From Actinomycetota bacterium (GTDB taxonomy: Bacteria > Actinomycetota > Thermoleophilia > Gaiellales > Gaiellaceae), in contig CANFDS010000008.1 of NCBI GenBank assembly GCA_947445525.1, positions 1 to 45,628 of the forward strand: a stretch of 45,628 nucleotides of DNA, given 5' to 3'. The notes below the pieces were generated by a model. The model searched no databases. It had not been told where the DNA came from and saw only the letters and a program-made list of their open reading frames with translations. Position numbers and translations under genes: made by a program. Shown in pieces: positions 23,710 to 32,436 of the stretch. Numbering within the stretch: the first letter of the stretch is position 1; every line of letters begins with the position of its first letter.

Positions 23710-24645
23710 GTGAAGGTCACCGTCCTCTCCGGCGGAGTCGGCGGCGCGCGCTTCCTGCGTGGCCTGATCGACGTCCTGCCGCAGAGCGACATCACCGTGG
23801 TCGGCAATGTGGGCGACGACCTCGAGCTGCTCGGCCTGCACGTCTCGCCCGACATCGACACGGTGCTCTACACCCTCTCGGGAGCCGGCGATGCCGAGCG
23901 CGGCTGGGGCCGGGCCGACGAGAGCTGGCGCGCACTCGACACGGTCGCGCAGCTCGGCGGCGACACCTGGTTCCTGCTCGGTGATCGCGACATCGGCCTG
24001 CATCTCTTCCGCACCGAGGCGCTGCGCGGCGGCCAGCCGCTGTCGGCCGTGATGGCGCGCATCGCCCGCGGCTTCGGCCTCGAGCTGGCGCTGCTGCCCG
24101 CCACCGACGACGCGCTGCGCACCTGGGTCGACACGCCCGCCGGCAGCTTCCCGTTCCAGCAGTGGTTCGTCGCGCGCCGCTTCGAGGACGAGGTCGACGG
24201 GATCCGCTACGTCGGCGCGGCGGAGGCCCGCCCGGCGCCCGGTGTGATCGCCGCGATCGAGAGCGCCGACCTCCTGCTGATCACGCCGAGCAACCCGTAC
24301 GTCTCGATCGAGCCGATCCTCGCCGTCGAGGCGATCCGCACCGCGGTGCTCGCCCGCACCGTCCCGTGCGTCGCGGTCAGCCCGCTGATCGGTGGCAAGG
24401 CCGTGAAGGGCCCCGCCGACCGGATGCTGCTGCGCCTCGCCGGCGGCACCACCGCCCCCCACGTCGCGCGCTGCTACACCGGCCTGATCGACGCGCTCGT
24501 GCTCGACGAGGCCGACGCCGACGACGCGCCGGCCGTGGCCGCGCTCGGCGTCACACCCGTCGTCACGCGCACGCTGATGCGCGACCCGGACACGCGGCGC
24601 GCCCTCGCCGAGGCCGCGCTCGGCGCGACCGGCTCCGTTTTCTAG
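23710..24645 (+). CDS. cofD: 2-phospho-L-lactate transferase
   Basis: A 311-residue CofD/FbiA enzyme joining the guanylylated lactyl/pyruvyl phosphate to Fo. The N-terminus VKVTVLSGGVGGARFLRGL is the family glycine loop; VGNVGDDLELLGLHVSPDIDTVLY contains the metal-binding Asp, and TPSNPYVSIEPIL, SPLIGGKAVKGPADRML and a C-terminal TDD-like region are conserved. The GTG start lies 10 bp after cofC. Length is normal. Confidence 0.95.
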   Translation: MKVTVLSGGVGGARFLRGLIDVLPQSDITVVGNVGDDLELLGLHVSPDIDTVLYTLSGAGDAERGWGRADESWRALDTVAQLGGDTWFLLGDRDIGLHLFRTEALRGGQPLSAVMARIARGFGLELALLPATDDALRTWVDTPAGSFPFQQWFVARRFEDEVDGIRYVGAAEARPAPGVIAAIESADLLLITPSNPYVSIEPILAVEAIRTAVLARTVPCVAVSPLIGGKAVKGPADRMLLRLAGGTTAPHVARCYTGLIDALVLDEADADDAPAVAALGVTPVVTRTLMRDPDTRRALAEAALGATGSVF

Positions 24646-24656
24646 GCACACAACAC

Positions 24657-24662
24657 AGGAGG
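24657..24662 (+). promoter_or_regulatory. Strong Shine-Dalgarno site deciding the npdG start
   Basis: AGGAGG, 6 bp before GTG 24669. It is one of the few consensus ribosome sites in the window and occurs inside an operon, in contrast to operon heads, which look leaderless. Confidence 0.7.
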
Positions 24663-24668
24663 CACGCA

Positions 24669-25292
24669 GTGAGGGTCGGGATTCTCGGTGGAACGGGCGA
24701 CTTCGGTCGGTCCCTGGCTGTACGTCTGGTCGAGGCCGGGGTGGACGTCGTCGTCGGCTCGCGCGATGCCGAGAAGGCTGCCGCGACCGCTGCCGAGCTC
24801 GGCGCCGTCGCCGGCCGCACCAACGCCGACGCCGCCCGCGACTGCGAGATCGCGGTGCTCGCCGTGAACGCGTCCGCCGCGCTCGACACTGCGCGCGACC
24901 TGGCCGCCGCTCTGGGCACGACGCCGCTGCTGTGCGTCGCCGCCGAGCTCTCCTTTGGCAAGGACGGCGTCAAGCCGACGACCGAGGCGCTGTCGCTCGC
25001 CGAGCGCGTGCAGGCCGTCGTCCAGGCCCCCGTCGCCGCCGGCCTCCACTCGTTGAGCGCCCGCAACCTCGGCGGCGACGACGCCCCCGAGGAGGACACG
25101 CTCGTCTGCGGCGACAACGCCGAAGCCAAGGCGCTCGCCATCGAGCTCGCCGGGAAGCTCGTCTCCGGCCGCGCGATCGACGCCGGCCCGCTCGCCTCGG
25201 CCCGTGCGCTCGAGGGCATGACCGCGGTGATTATCAACATCAACAAGAAGTACAAGGCCCACGCCGGGGTCACGATCGCCGGCCTCCACTAG
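24669..25292 (+). CDS. npdG: F420-dependent NADP oxidoreductase
   Basis: A 207-residue Rossmann enzyme that shuttles hydride between F420H2 and NADP. VRVGILGGTGDFGRSLAVRL carries the N-terminal dinucleotide loop; GSRDAEKA sets NADP preference through Ser-Arg. VVQAPVAAGLHSLSARNL and GPLASARALEGMTAVIININKKYKAHAG are conserved in Fno/NpdG proteins. It lies between cofD and cofE, so the cofactor and one of its users are made together. Confidence 0.94.
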   Translation: MRVGILGGTGDFGRSLAVRLVEAGVDVVVGSRDAEKAAATAAELGAVAGRTNADAARDCEIAVLAVNASAALDTARDLAAALGTTPLLCVAAELSFGKDGVKPTTEALSLAERVQAVVQAPVAAGLHSLSARNLGGDDAPEEDTLVCGDNAEAKALAIELAGKLVSGRAIDAGPLASARALEGMTAVIININKKYKAHAGVTIAGLH

Positions 25293-25300
25293 GTCGACCC

Positions 25301-26092
25301 GTGACCGAGGGCACCCGCCCCACCCGCACTGCGCCCGCCGAGGACCTGCGCGCCTTCGCGCTGCGCGGCATTCCCGAGCTGTGTGAGGGCGACGACCTGG
25401 CGGCGCTGATCGTCGCGGCAGCGACGCGGGCGGGCCGCCACCTCGAGGACGGCGACGTGGTGGTGGTGGCGCAGAAGGCGGTGTCGAAGGTGGAGGGCCG
25501 CGTCGTCGCGCTCGCCGACGTCGAGGCGTCACCGCGTGCCGTCGAGATCGCCACCTCCGGCGAGCAGCAGGAGGATCCCCGCCGCATCCAGGCGATCCTC
25601 GACGAGACCGCCGAGGTGGTGCGGGTGCGGCCACCGCTCGTCATCTCGGAGACGCGGCACGGCTTCGTGTGCGCGTCGGCGGGGGTAGATGCGTCGAACA
25701 CGGGCGGGCAGGAGCGGCTTGTGCTGCTGCCGCTCGATCCTGACGCGTCGGCGCGGGCGCTGCGCGATCGGCTGCAGGAGCTGACGGGCCGGACCGTCGG
25801 CGTCATCGTCACCGACTCGTTCGGGCGCGCCTGGCGCACCGGCACCACCGACGTCGCGATCGGCTGCGCCGGCATCCGCCCGCTCGTCGACTGGCACGGC
25901 CACACCGACAGCGACGGTTACGTGCTGCACGCCACCACGATCGCCGTCGCCGACGAGATCGCGGGCGCCGCCGAGCTGGTGCGTGGCAAGCTCGACGCGG
26001 CGCCGGTGGCGGTCGTGCGTGGCCTCGACGTCGCCGGCGACGGCACGGCGCAGGAGCTCGTGATGCCGAAGGGTCGCGACCTCTTCCGGTAG
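25301..26092 (+). CDS. cofE: Coenzyme F420-0:L-glutamate ligase
   Basis: A 263-residue CofE-type enzyme that adds gamma-linked glutamates to F420-0 with GTP. GRHLEDGDVVVVAQKAVSKVEGR, DEASNTGG-like VDASNTGGQERLVLLPLDPD, and VIVTDSFGRAWRTGTTDVAIGCAG are the metal- and nucleotide-binding blocks. The nitroreductase-like C-terminal domain of mycobacterial FbiB is absent, so this is a stand-alone CofE. GTG 25301 is 8 bp after npdG. Confidence 0.94.
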   Translation: MTEGTRPTRTAPAEDLRAFALRGIPELCEGDDLAALIVAAATRAGRHLEDGDVVVVAQKAVSKVEGRVVALADVEASPRAVEIATSGEQQEDPRRIQAILDETAEVVRVRPPLVISETRHGFVCASAGVDASNTGGQERLVLLPLDPDASARALRDRLQELTGRTVGVIVTDSFGRAWRTGTTDVAIGCAGIRPLVDWHGHTDSDGYVLHATTIAVADEIAGAAELVRGKLDAAPVAVVRGLDVAGDGTAQELVMPKGRDLFR

Positions 26093-26130
26093 ACGGGCGG
26101 GCGGGCGCCGCTGCGTCGGGCGGGCGAGCG

Positions 26131-26136
26131 TATCCT
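26131..26136 (+). promoter_or_regulatory. -10 box (leaderless) for the bicupin gene
   Basis: TATCCT with a 7-bp gap to ATG 26144. Confidence 0.45.
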
Positions 26137-26143
26137 CCCCTCC

Positions 26144-27082
26144 ATGAGCAGCTTCGTCATGCGCATAGACGACGTCCCGACTTTCGAGCGCGGCGTCGCC
26201 CCCGTCACCGGTGTCTGGTCGGATCCCGCCAGGGCCGCCGGCACCGTCACCTGCGGCATGCGCCGCATCCGCTGCACCTCCGGCAACCGCACCACGCCCG
26301 TCCACATGGAGGGCGCCGATGAGGAGATCTTCTTCGTCCTCGGCGGTAGCGGCCTCTCCTGGCAGGACGGCAAGACCTACGAGCTCCGCACGGGCGACGT
26401 CGTCGTCCACCGCCGCCGCGAGGAAGCGCACACCGTGATCGCCGGGCCCGACGGGATCGACGTGCTCGCCTACGGCACCCGTTACTGGCGCGGCGGCGCG
26501 CTGCTGCCGCGGGTCGGGGTCGCGTGGCAGTACCCCGCCTGGTTCGCGGTCGAGCAGGGCCCCGACCCGTTCACGCGCGAGGCCGCGGTGGGCGAGCTGG
26601 ACGTGCCCGCGCCGTCCCCGCGCAAGGCGACGATCCGCAACCTCGACGAGGTCGCCTGGGAGCAGAGCGGCAACGCCGACCGTGGTGGCGGCTCGGCTTA
26701 CTCGTGGCGCAACATGGGCTGCGCCTGTGGCTCGGTCGAGACCGGGCTGCGCCACTTCACGATCCCCGCCGACAAGCTCGGCCCGCCGCCGCACTGCCAC
26801 GCTGCCGAGGAGGAGATCTTCCTGGTGCTCGCCGGTGACGGCACCCTCTGGCTCGGCGACGAGCGACTGCCGGTGCGCGAGGGACACCTCGTGGCGCGGC
26901 CGGCCGGCACCCGGGTCGCGCATGCGTTCGAGGCGGGCGCGTCCGGTCTGGAGTTGCTCGCCTACGGCACGCGCGACCCCAACGACATCGTCTACTACCC
27001 GCGCTCGAACAAGGTCTACCTCCGCGGCATCGGCGTCATCGCACGGCTCGAGCAGCTCGACTACTGGGATGGCGAGCCGTAG
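26144..27082 (+). CDS. Double-cupin protein
   Basis: A 312-residue bicupin. The first cupin has TPVHMEGADEEIFFVLGGSG and RTGDVVVHRRREEAHTV; the second has GPPPHCHAAEEEIFLVLAGDG and GTRVAHAF. The His/Glu ligands of a metal site are more complete in the second domain (PPHCHAAEEE). Bicupins include oxalate decarboxylases, dioxygenases and sugar isomerases, so no reaction can be assigned. It is followed after 2 bp by a macrodomain gene, which suggests co-translation. Confidence 0.8.
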   Translation: MSSFVMRIDDVPTFERGVAPVTGVWSDPARAAGTVTCGMRRIRCTSGNRTTPVHMEGADEEIFFVLGGSGLSWQDGKTYELRTGDVVVHRRREEAHTVIAGPDGIDVLAYGTRYWRGGALLPRVGVAWQYPAWFAVEQGPDPFTREAAVGELDVPAPSPRKATIRNLDEVAWEQSGNADRGGGSAYSWRNMGCACGSVETGLRHFTIPADKLGPPPHCHAAEEEIFLVLAGDGTLWLGDERLPVREGHLVARPAGTRVAHAFEAGASGLELLAYGTRDPNDIVYYPRSNKVYLRGIGVIARLEQLDYWDGEP

Positions 27083-27084
27083 CC

Positions 27085-27666
27085 GTGCATGACGCCGCCG
27101 GCTCTGGCGCCCGCCTCTCGCTCGACGTCGTCGACGGCGACATCGCCGCCCTGGCCGTGGACGCCGTCGTCAACGCCGCGAACGACCACCTCTGGATGGG
27201 GTCGGGCGTGGCGGGCGCGCTCAAGCGCGCCGGCGGCGAGGAGATCGAGCGGGAGGCGCTGGCAAAGGGGCCGATCCCGGTCGGCACGGCGGTCGTGACG
27301 CGCGGCCACCGGCTGCCGGCGCCGTGGGTCATCCACGCTGCCGTGATGGGCCAGGACCTGCGCACCGACGAGGACCTGATCCGCCGGGCCACGAGGGAGT
27401 CGCTCGAGATCGCCGACCGCCTCGGCTGCGCCTCGCTGGCGCTGCCGGCCTTCGGCACCGGGGTGGGCGGCTTCCCGCTGGCCGAGTGCGCCGCGCACAT
27501 GGCCGACGTCGCGGCACGGCACGAGCCGCGGTCGCTGCGGCGCATCGTGTTCGCCGTGCGTGGCGAGGAGGCGCGGGTCGCGTTCGCCGTCGCCGTCGCC
27601 GCTGTGATCGCCGACCCGCCGCGACGACGCGAGGGCGCCGGCGAGGTCGACCTGCACGACGACTGA
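27085..27666 (+). CDS. Macrodomain protein (ADP-ribose-binding/hydrolase family)
   Basis: A 193-residue protein. DIAALAVDAVVNAANDHLWMGSGVAGAL is the macrodomain ADP-ribose pocket (V-NAAN), and ALPAFGTGVGGFPLAECA is the second diagnostic loop (P-x-F-GTG-x-GG/F). The VNAAN Asn typical of MacroD/TARG hydrolases is retained, so it may remove ADP-ribose from proteins or nucleic acids, or process ADP-ribose-1''-phosphate. The GTG start is 2 bp after the bicupin stop. Confidence 0.93.
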   Translation: MHDAAGSGARLSLDVVDGDIAALAVDAVVNAANDHLWMGSGVAGALKRAGGEEIEREALAKGPIPVGTAVVTRGHRLPAPWVIHAAVMGQDLRTDEDLIRRATRESLEIADRLGCASLALPAFGTGVGGFPLAECAAHMADVAARHEPRSLRRIVFAVRGEEARVAFAVAVAAVIADPPRRREGAGEVDLHDD

Positions 27667-27738
27667 CGGGCTGTGGCGGCTGCCGCGACGCCGGGTGCCG
27701 CGACGGCGCCTGCCGCGCCGGGCCCTGCTGGCCTCGCC

Positions 27739-28275
27739 CTACGGCAGCGACCGGGTGGCGCGCCAGGCGCGCTCGGCGGCCGCCTCCGCACGCTCGGACG
27801 CCCAGCGGGCGCGCGCGACCGCCGGATTGCTGCGATTGGCCAGGTCGACCGCCACCAGGTTCGCGGCCGCCCGCGCCGCCGCCTCCGCCAGCAGGGAGCC
27901 CGCCAGCGCGTCGCCACGGACGGTGCGCTTGCCGTGGATCGCGGCGAGGGCCGCCAGCTCCGCCGTCTCGGCGGCGTGCTCGGCGATCGCCAGCGGCGGC
28001 CCCGATGCCGGCGCGACGTGCCCGGCCGCGATCGCCGCGCTCACCACGACGGCGTCCTCGTCTGCGAGGCGCAGCAGCTCCGCGCGCAGCGCGGCCAGCC
28101 GGTCGCCGGCCTCGGCGGCATCGGCCCAGCGCGCGCCCGACACGCGGCAGGCGCCCTCGGCCAGGGCCGCCCCCGTCGCGGCGGCCACCGCAACGCCCGA
28201 CCCGGCTCGCGGCCCCGGCCCCGTCGCCGCGAGCTGCGCGAGTAGCTCGCCGATGGCGAGGAGCGCGACCGACAC
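27739..28275 (-). CDS. fchA: Methenyl-THF cyclohydrolase / formimido-THF cyclodeaminase family protein
   Basis: A 178-residue mostly helical protein. GELLAQLAATGPGPRAGSGVAVAAATGAALAEGACRVSG matches the N-terminal helix and Pro-Gly-Gly-Gly-x-V-A-A block of the cyclodeaminase/FchA family, although the PGGG loop here reads RAGSG. The ending helices (AAARAAANLVAVDLANRSNPAV) also match. It lies just downstream of fhs, in line with interconversion of methenyl- and formyl-THF. The frame is open further upstream, but GTG 28275 gives the usual length. Confidence 0.78.
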   Translation of the reverse strand: MSVALLAIGELLAQLAATGPGPRAGSGVAVAAATGAALAEGACRVSGARWADAAEAGDRLAALRAELLRLADEDAVVVSAAIAAGHVAPASGPPLAIAEHAAETAELAALAAIHGKRTVRGDALAGSLLAEAAARAAANLVAVDLANRSNPAVARARWASERAEAAAERAWRATRSLP

Positions 28276-28384
28276 TAGCTGGCTGATCTCACGCTCTTGC
28301 GTGTCCAGGTGCGCGATCTGACGCGTCCGGGCCGCTCCCGGCCAGCTTGCGCCCCGGGACAGACGATCTCGCGAAATCAGGCAT

Positions 28385-30046
28385 CTAGAACAGCCCGACC
28401 GTCTTGCCGTTCTCGTCGATGTCGATGTGCACCGCCGCGGGCTCCTTGCCCAGGCCTGGCATCGACTGCATGTCGCCGCAGAAGGCGACGAGCCAGCCGG
28501 CCCCGGTGTAGGCACGGATGTCGCGCACGGTGACGGTGAAGCCGGTTGGGGCGCCGAGCTTCGTCGGGTCGTCCGAGAGGGAGAGGTGCGTCTTGGCCAT
28601 GCAGATCGGCAGCTCGCCGTAGCCTGCGGCCGCGTACTCCTTCAGCCGGGCCTGGGCTGCGGGCAGGAAGGTGACGCCGTCGGCGCCGTACACCGTCGTC
28701 GCGATCGCGCGGATCTTCTCCTCGATCGGGGCGCTGTCGGGATACGTGAACTGGAACGACGACGGCTGCTCGCAGGCCGACAGCACGGCCTCGGCCAGCG
28801 CTGTCGCGCCGTCACCACCGCGCTCGAAGCCCTCGTTCAGCTCGGACGCGTGCGCGCCCAGCTCGAGCCCCAGCCGCCGCACCAGCGCGACCTCCTCGTC
28901 GGTGTCGCCGGGGAAGCGGTTCACCGCGACGACGGCCTCCAGGCCGAAGCTCTTGACGATGCCGATGTGGCGTGCCAGGTTCGCCGCGCCGCGCTCGATC
29001 GCCGGCAGCCCGCCGCCGCCCTCGCCGCCGTGGTGCTCCAGCGCCTGCGCCGTCGCCACCAGCACGATCGCGCTCGGCCGCAGCGCCCCCACGCGGCACA
29101 CGATGTTGAGAAACTTCTCCATGCCCAGGTCGGAGGCGAAGCCGCCCTCGGTGACGACGATGTCGCCGAGCTTCAGCGAGACGCGGTCGGCGACGAGGGA
29201 GTTGTTGCCGTGCGCGATGTTGGCGAAGGGGCCGCAGTGCAGGATCGCCGGCTGGCCCTCCAAGGTCTGCACGAGGTTCGGCTTGATCGCCTCCTTCAGC
29301 AGCACCGTCATCGAGCCGGCCGCGCGCAGCTGCTCGGCGGTGACGGGGGCGCCGCCGTAGGTCGAGCCGACGGTGATCGCGCCCAGGCGCTGGCGCAGAT
29401 CCCGGAGGTTGCGCGCTACCGCCATGATCGCCATCACCTCGGAGGCGGCCGTGATGTCGAAGCCGGTCTCGCGCGGGATGCCGTTGACCTTGCCGCCGAG
29501 GCCGAGCACGAGCTGGCGCAGCGAGCGGTCGTTCATGTCCAGGCAGCGCCGCCAACTGATCGACTGCGGGTCGATGCCGAGCGCGTTACCGTGCAGCAGG
29601 TGCGCCTCGAGCATCGCCGCGAGCAGGTTGTTGGCGGCGGTGATCGCGTGGATGTCGCCGGTGAAGTGGAGGTTCAGATCCTCCATCGGCACGATCTGCG
29701 CGTAGCCGCCGCCGGCTGCGCCGCCCTTCACGCCGAACACCGGGCCGAGCGACGCCTCGCGCAGGCACAGCAGCGGGTTGCGGCCGATCTTGCCCAGCCC
29801 CTGCGTGAGCGCGACCGACGTCGTCGTCTTGCCCTCGCCGCTCTTCGTCGGCGTGATGGCGGTGACGCAGACGAGCTTGCCGTCGGGCCGGTCGGCGAGA
29901 CGGTCGATCACCGACAGGTCGATCTTCCCCTTGTACCGGCCGTACGGCTCCCACTCGTCGTCGCCGAGGCCGAGCGCGCCGGCGATCTCGGCGACGGGGC
30001 GGAGGCGGGCGGCCTGGGCGATCTCGAGGCTGGAGGGCATGGACAT
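28385..30046 (-). CDS. fhs: Formate-tetrahydrofolate ligase
   Basis: A 553-residue enzyme making 10-formyl-THF from formate, THF and ATP. TPTKSGEGKTTTSVALTQGL is the ATP-binding P-loop; SLGPVFGVKGGAAGGGYAQI and LHFTGDIHAITAANNLLAAM are the other signatures. FPGDTDEEVALV, SYPDSAPIEEKI-like FTYPDSAPIEEK and the C-terminal GAPTGFTVTVRDIR are in place. With fchA downstream it forms a compact one-carbon unit. TAGGAT stands 7 bp before the ATG. Confidence 0.97.
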   Translation of the reverse strand: MSMPSSLEIAQAARLRPVAEIAGALGLGDDEWEPYGRYKGKIDLSVIDRLADRPDGKLVCVTAITPTKSGEGKTTTSVALTQGLGKIGRNPLLCLREASLGPVFGVKGGAAGGGYAQIVPMEDLNLHFTGDIHAITAANNLLAAMLEAHLLHGNALGIDPQSISWRRCLDMNDRSLRQLVLGLGGKVNGIPRETGFDITAASEVMAIMAVARNLRDLRQRLGAITVGSTYGGAPVTAEQLRAAGSMTVLLKEAIKPNLVQTLEGQPAILHCGPFANIAHGNNSLVADRVSLKLGDIVVTEGGFASDLGMEKFLNIVCRVGALRPSAIVLVATAQALEHHGGEGGGGLPAIERGAANLARHIGIVKSFGLEAVVAVNRFPGDTDEEVALVRRLGLELGAHASELNEGFERGGDGATALAEAVLSACEQPSSFQFTYPDSAPIEEKIRAIATTVYGADGVTFLPAAQARLKEYAAAGYGELPICMAKTHLSLSDDPTKLGAPTGFTVTVRDIRAYTGAGWLVAFCGDMQSMPGLGKEPAAVHIDIDENGKTVGLF

Positions 30047-30053
30047 GCGCCCG

Positions 30054-30059
30054 ATCCTA
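30054..30059 (-). promoter_or_regulatory. -10 box (leaderless) for fhs
   Basis: TAGGAT on the minus strand, a 7-bp gap, then ATG. Confidence 0.5.
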
Positions 30060-30116
30060 GAGGCTTGATGTGACTTGGCGCGGCACCGGTTGCCGTCCCG
30101 GGCCAGTCGGCAGCGC

Positions 30117-31166
30117 TCAGCCGAGCGGCAGCTGCCGGAACGGCTCCAGGCTGGAGACGCTCACCCCCACCAGGCGCAGCGCCCCGGGCCGGTCGGTGAG
30201 CGCGCGGTCGAGCAGCGCGCAGGCATGCCCGGCGATCTCGTCGGCGGTGTCGATGCCTGCGGCCAGCGTGACCGAGCGCGAGCGGATCGAGAAGTCCTGG
30301 TAGCGCACCTTCGTCGTGACGGTGCGTGCCGCGTCCCCGCGCACGGCGAGCCGCGCCGCCACCCGCTTCGCCATCCGCTGCAGCTCCGCGTAGAGCGTCT
30401 CGCGGTCGCTGACGTCGCGCTCGAACGTCTCCTCGTGGCCGATCGAGATGCGCTCCACCGATGTCTCCAGCGGCCGAGGGTCGATGCCGCGGGCGCGGTC
30501 GCGCAGCATCAGGCCGGGCTTGCCGCCGATCAGCGCGCCCAGCGTGGCGTCGTCGAGCAGGGCGAACGCACCCACCGTCTCGATCCCTGCCGCGCGCAGG
30601 CGCTCCTCCGCGCGCGGCCCGATGCCCGGCAGCGTGCGGACGTCGAGCGGGGCCAGGAACGCGGCCTCCTTGCCCGGAGGCACCACCGTCAGGCCGCCCG
30701 GCTTGCGCCGGTCGCTCGCCACCTTCGCCACTACCTTGCAGCTCGCCACCCCCAGCGAGCACGACAGGCTCGTCGCCGCGCGCACCGCCGCCTGCACCGC
30801 CTCGGCGATCGCGCGCGCCTGCCGCGGGTCGGGATCGACGCTCGCCAGGTCGAGGTAGCCCTCGTCGATGCCGACCTGCTCGACCACCGGGACGATCTCG
30901 CGCACGGCCTGCCAAACCGCCTGCGAGTACTCGACGTACAGCGACATGTGGGGAGTGACGAAGACGACCGGCGGGCACCGCCGCAACGCCTCGGCGCTGC
31001 TCATCGCCGAGCGGATGCCGAAGCGGCGCGCCGCATAGTTCGCCGTTGCCACGACGCCTCTGCCCTGCGGGTCACCGCCGACGACGAGCGGCTTGCCGCG
31101 CAACGTCGGATCCTCCAGCTCCTCGACGGCAGCGAAGAAGGCATCGAGATCGAGATGGCTGATCAC
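30117..31166 (-). CDS. dinB: DNA polymerase IV (Y family)
   Basis: A 349-residue translesion polymerase. LDLDAFFAAVEELEDPTLRGKPLVVGG holds the first catalytic Asp and steric region, YSQAVWQAVREIVPVVEQVGIDEGYLDL the SIDE-like DE pair, and SLGVASCKVVAKVASDRRKPGG the finger/palm boundary. TLPGIGPRAEERLRAAGI is the helix-hairpin-helix, followed by the little-finger domain (VERISIGHEETFERDVSDRE). No beta-clamp motif could be fixed at the C-terminus. TAATCA lies 6 bp before the GTG start on the minus strand. Confidence 0.95.
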   Translation of the reverse strand: MISHLDLDAFFAAVEELEDPTLRGKPLVVGGDPQGRGVVATANYAARRFGIRSAMSSAEALRRCPPVVFVTPHMSLYVEYSQAVWQAVREIVPVVEQVGIDEGYLDLASVDPDPRQARAIAEAVQAAVRAATSLSCSLGVASCKVVAKVASDRRKPGGLTVVPPGKEAAFLAPLDVRTLPGIGPRAEERLRAAGIETVGAFALLDDATLGALIGGKPGLMLRDRARGIDPRPLETSVERISIGHEETFERDVSDRETLYAELQRMAKRVAARLAVRGDAARTVTTKVRYQDFSIRSRSVTLAAGIDTADEIAGHACALLDRALTDRPGALRLVGVSVSSLEPFRQLPLG

Positions 31167-31339
31167 TCTTGCTGATTACGATTGTTGACAGAACCCGGTA
31201 TGGTGCCAGCGCACAGGCAGTGAACGCCCCACCGCGGTGGTGGGGGAAACCTACTCGCGACAGACCGGAGAGGGTCGGCGTGGGCCGAGGCGGCAGCGGT
31301 CGGTTCTGGGATCGGTGAGTGCGAGTGGCGTCACAAATC
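31167..31339. other. Intergenic DNA left of the long inverted repeat
   Basis: No credible gene was found. A 7-bp hairpin CCCCACC-GCGGT-GGTGGGG occupies 31226-31244. TTGACA occurs at 31185-31190 and TATGGT at 31199-31204, but their spacing does not make one standard promoter. The stretch may be the 5' part of a non-coding RNA that continues into the inverted-repeat element. Confidence 0.35.
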
Positions 31340-31567
31340 AGCCTGAATCCGGCGCTTGGCGCGATCGCGGGGCGCCCGGCCGGGCCGTCAGGACGGGTTC
31401 CGGCTGGTGTGGGCGGGCTGGTTGCCCGTCCGCGGCAGACGGAACCCGGAGCGCACCGCCAGGGTGTAAGCCCGTCCGCAGCCGCGGACAGGCCGGAACC
31501 CTGGCAGGAAGCGGCCTGGGGAGGTCGGACGGGATGCACCGCCCGCGCCAAGCGCCGGATTCAGGCT
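31340..31567. repeat. Long perfect inverted repeat enclosing nested hairpins (MITE-like or structured RNA)
   Basis: A 24-bp sequence at 31340-31363 returns as its exact reverse complement at 31544-31567. The 180 bp between hold more self-complementary segments: CGGGTTCCG (31394-31402) with CGGAACCCG (31440-31448), GGGTTCCGGC (31395-31404) with GCCGGAACCC (31492-31501), GTCCGC/GCGGAC (31474-31489) and CCGTC/GACGG (31385-31396). The first two pairs use the same bases, so they exclude each other. No gene, no obvious target duplication. The right arm ends 11 bp from the stop of the metallo-beta-lactamase-fold gene. Confidence 0.7.
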
Positions 31568-31578
31568 CAGAGCTCAGC

Positions 31579-32415
31579 TCACGCGAGCGGCAGCCAGCGC
31601 GGCTCGCCGAACACCGTCGCCACGCGGCCGAGCGCCGGCTCCGGGAAGTGGCACGCCCCGACGACGACGTCGAGATCGAGCACACGGGCGAGCAGCGCGC
31701 GGCGCGTCGCCTCGGCCACCGCCACATCGGAGTCAGCCGAGTTGCGCCACTCGGGATGGGCGAGCTGCGCAGGGTGGAAGAAGGCGTCAGCCAGGAGGAG
31801 CGCCTGGGCGCCGCGCGAGCGGACGACCAGGGCGGTGTGCCCGGGCGTGTGGCCCGGAGCCGGTATCGCGACGACCCCCTCGACGAGCTCGAGCTCGGCG
31901 CCCGCCGGCAGCAGGTGCAGCTCTCGCGCGGCCAGCGGCGCAACCTGCCCTGCGATCCAGGGGAAGTCAGCGGCGCGCGCAGCGTCGGTGAAGTGACGCC
32001 AGTCGGCCGCCCCGACGACGTAACGCGCATGCTCGAACATCGCCTCTCCGTCGCCGGCGAAGGTCTGCCCGACGTGGTCGGGGTGGAGGTGGCTGAAGAC
32101 GACGACGTCGACGTCCGCAGCCATGATCCCGTTGCTGGCAAGAGCGCCCAGGAGCAGGCCGCCGGGCGGGAACGGCCCCGTCTCGCTGCCGAAGCCGGTG
32201 TCGACGAGCACGGTTGCGGTGGGCGTCCGCAGCGCGAAGGCGCCGTAGCGGGCAGGCGGGTGCGTCTCGCCCGCGAACGCAGCAGGGTAGACGGCCCGCC
32301 ACGGCGCGATCTCGGCGAGCGGGACGTCGGGGAAGACCCCGTCGAAGCCGAACGGGAAGACCCCCTCGCCGTCGGACAGGGAGATGACCTCGATATTGCC
32401 GATGCGGACGACCAT
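31579..32415 (-). CDS. Metallo-beta-lactamase-fold hydrolase
   Basis: A 278-residue protein. VVFSHLHPDHVGQTF is the H-x-H-x-D-H zinc motif; the further ligands are in PAPGHTPGHTALVV and LLLADAFFHPAQL. The overall form (PPARYGAFALRTPTATVLVDTGFG before the zinc motif) is that of lactonase/glyoxalase-like members with loop RYGA. The natural substrate is unknown; quorum-signal lactonase is one possibility without proof. ATG 32415 is only 6 bp from the divergent PIG-V-like gene region, so the two promoters overlap. Confidence 0.88.
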   Translation of the reverse strand: MVVRIGNIEVISLSDGEGVFPFGFDGVFPDVPLAEIAPWRAVYPAAFAGETHPPARYGAFALRTPTATVLVDTGFGSETGPFPPGGLLLGALASNGIMAADVDVVVFSHLHPDHVGQTFAGDGEAMFEHARYVVGAADWRHFTDAARAADFPWIAGQVAPLAARELHLLPAGAELELVEGVVAIPAPGHTPGHTALVVRSRGAQALLLADAFFHPAQLAHPEWRNSADSDVAVAEATRRALLARVLDLDVVVGACHFPEPALGRVATVFGEPRWLPLA

Positions 32416-32420
32416 GCCGA

Positions 32421-32426
32421 TATGAT
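32421..32426 (+). promoter_or_regulatory. -10 box for the PIG-V-like gene
   Basis: TATGAT is 10 bp before GTG 32437 and 5 bp from the divergent start at 32415. Its own ATG (32422) is an alternative start codon. Confidence 0.4.
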
Positions 32427-32436
32427 CCGCCACGCC

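Noticed and set aside
31185-31260. Resemblance to RNase P RNA (GACAGAACCCGG and GGGGGAAACC)
   Set aside because: The fragments are in the wrong order for RNase P RNA, the other universal segments are missing, and dinB coding begins directly upstream.
31340-31567. Retron-type non-coding RNA
   Set aside because: Inverted repeats and hairpins fit loosely, but no reverse transcriptase gene lies on either side.
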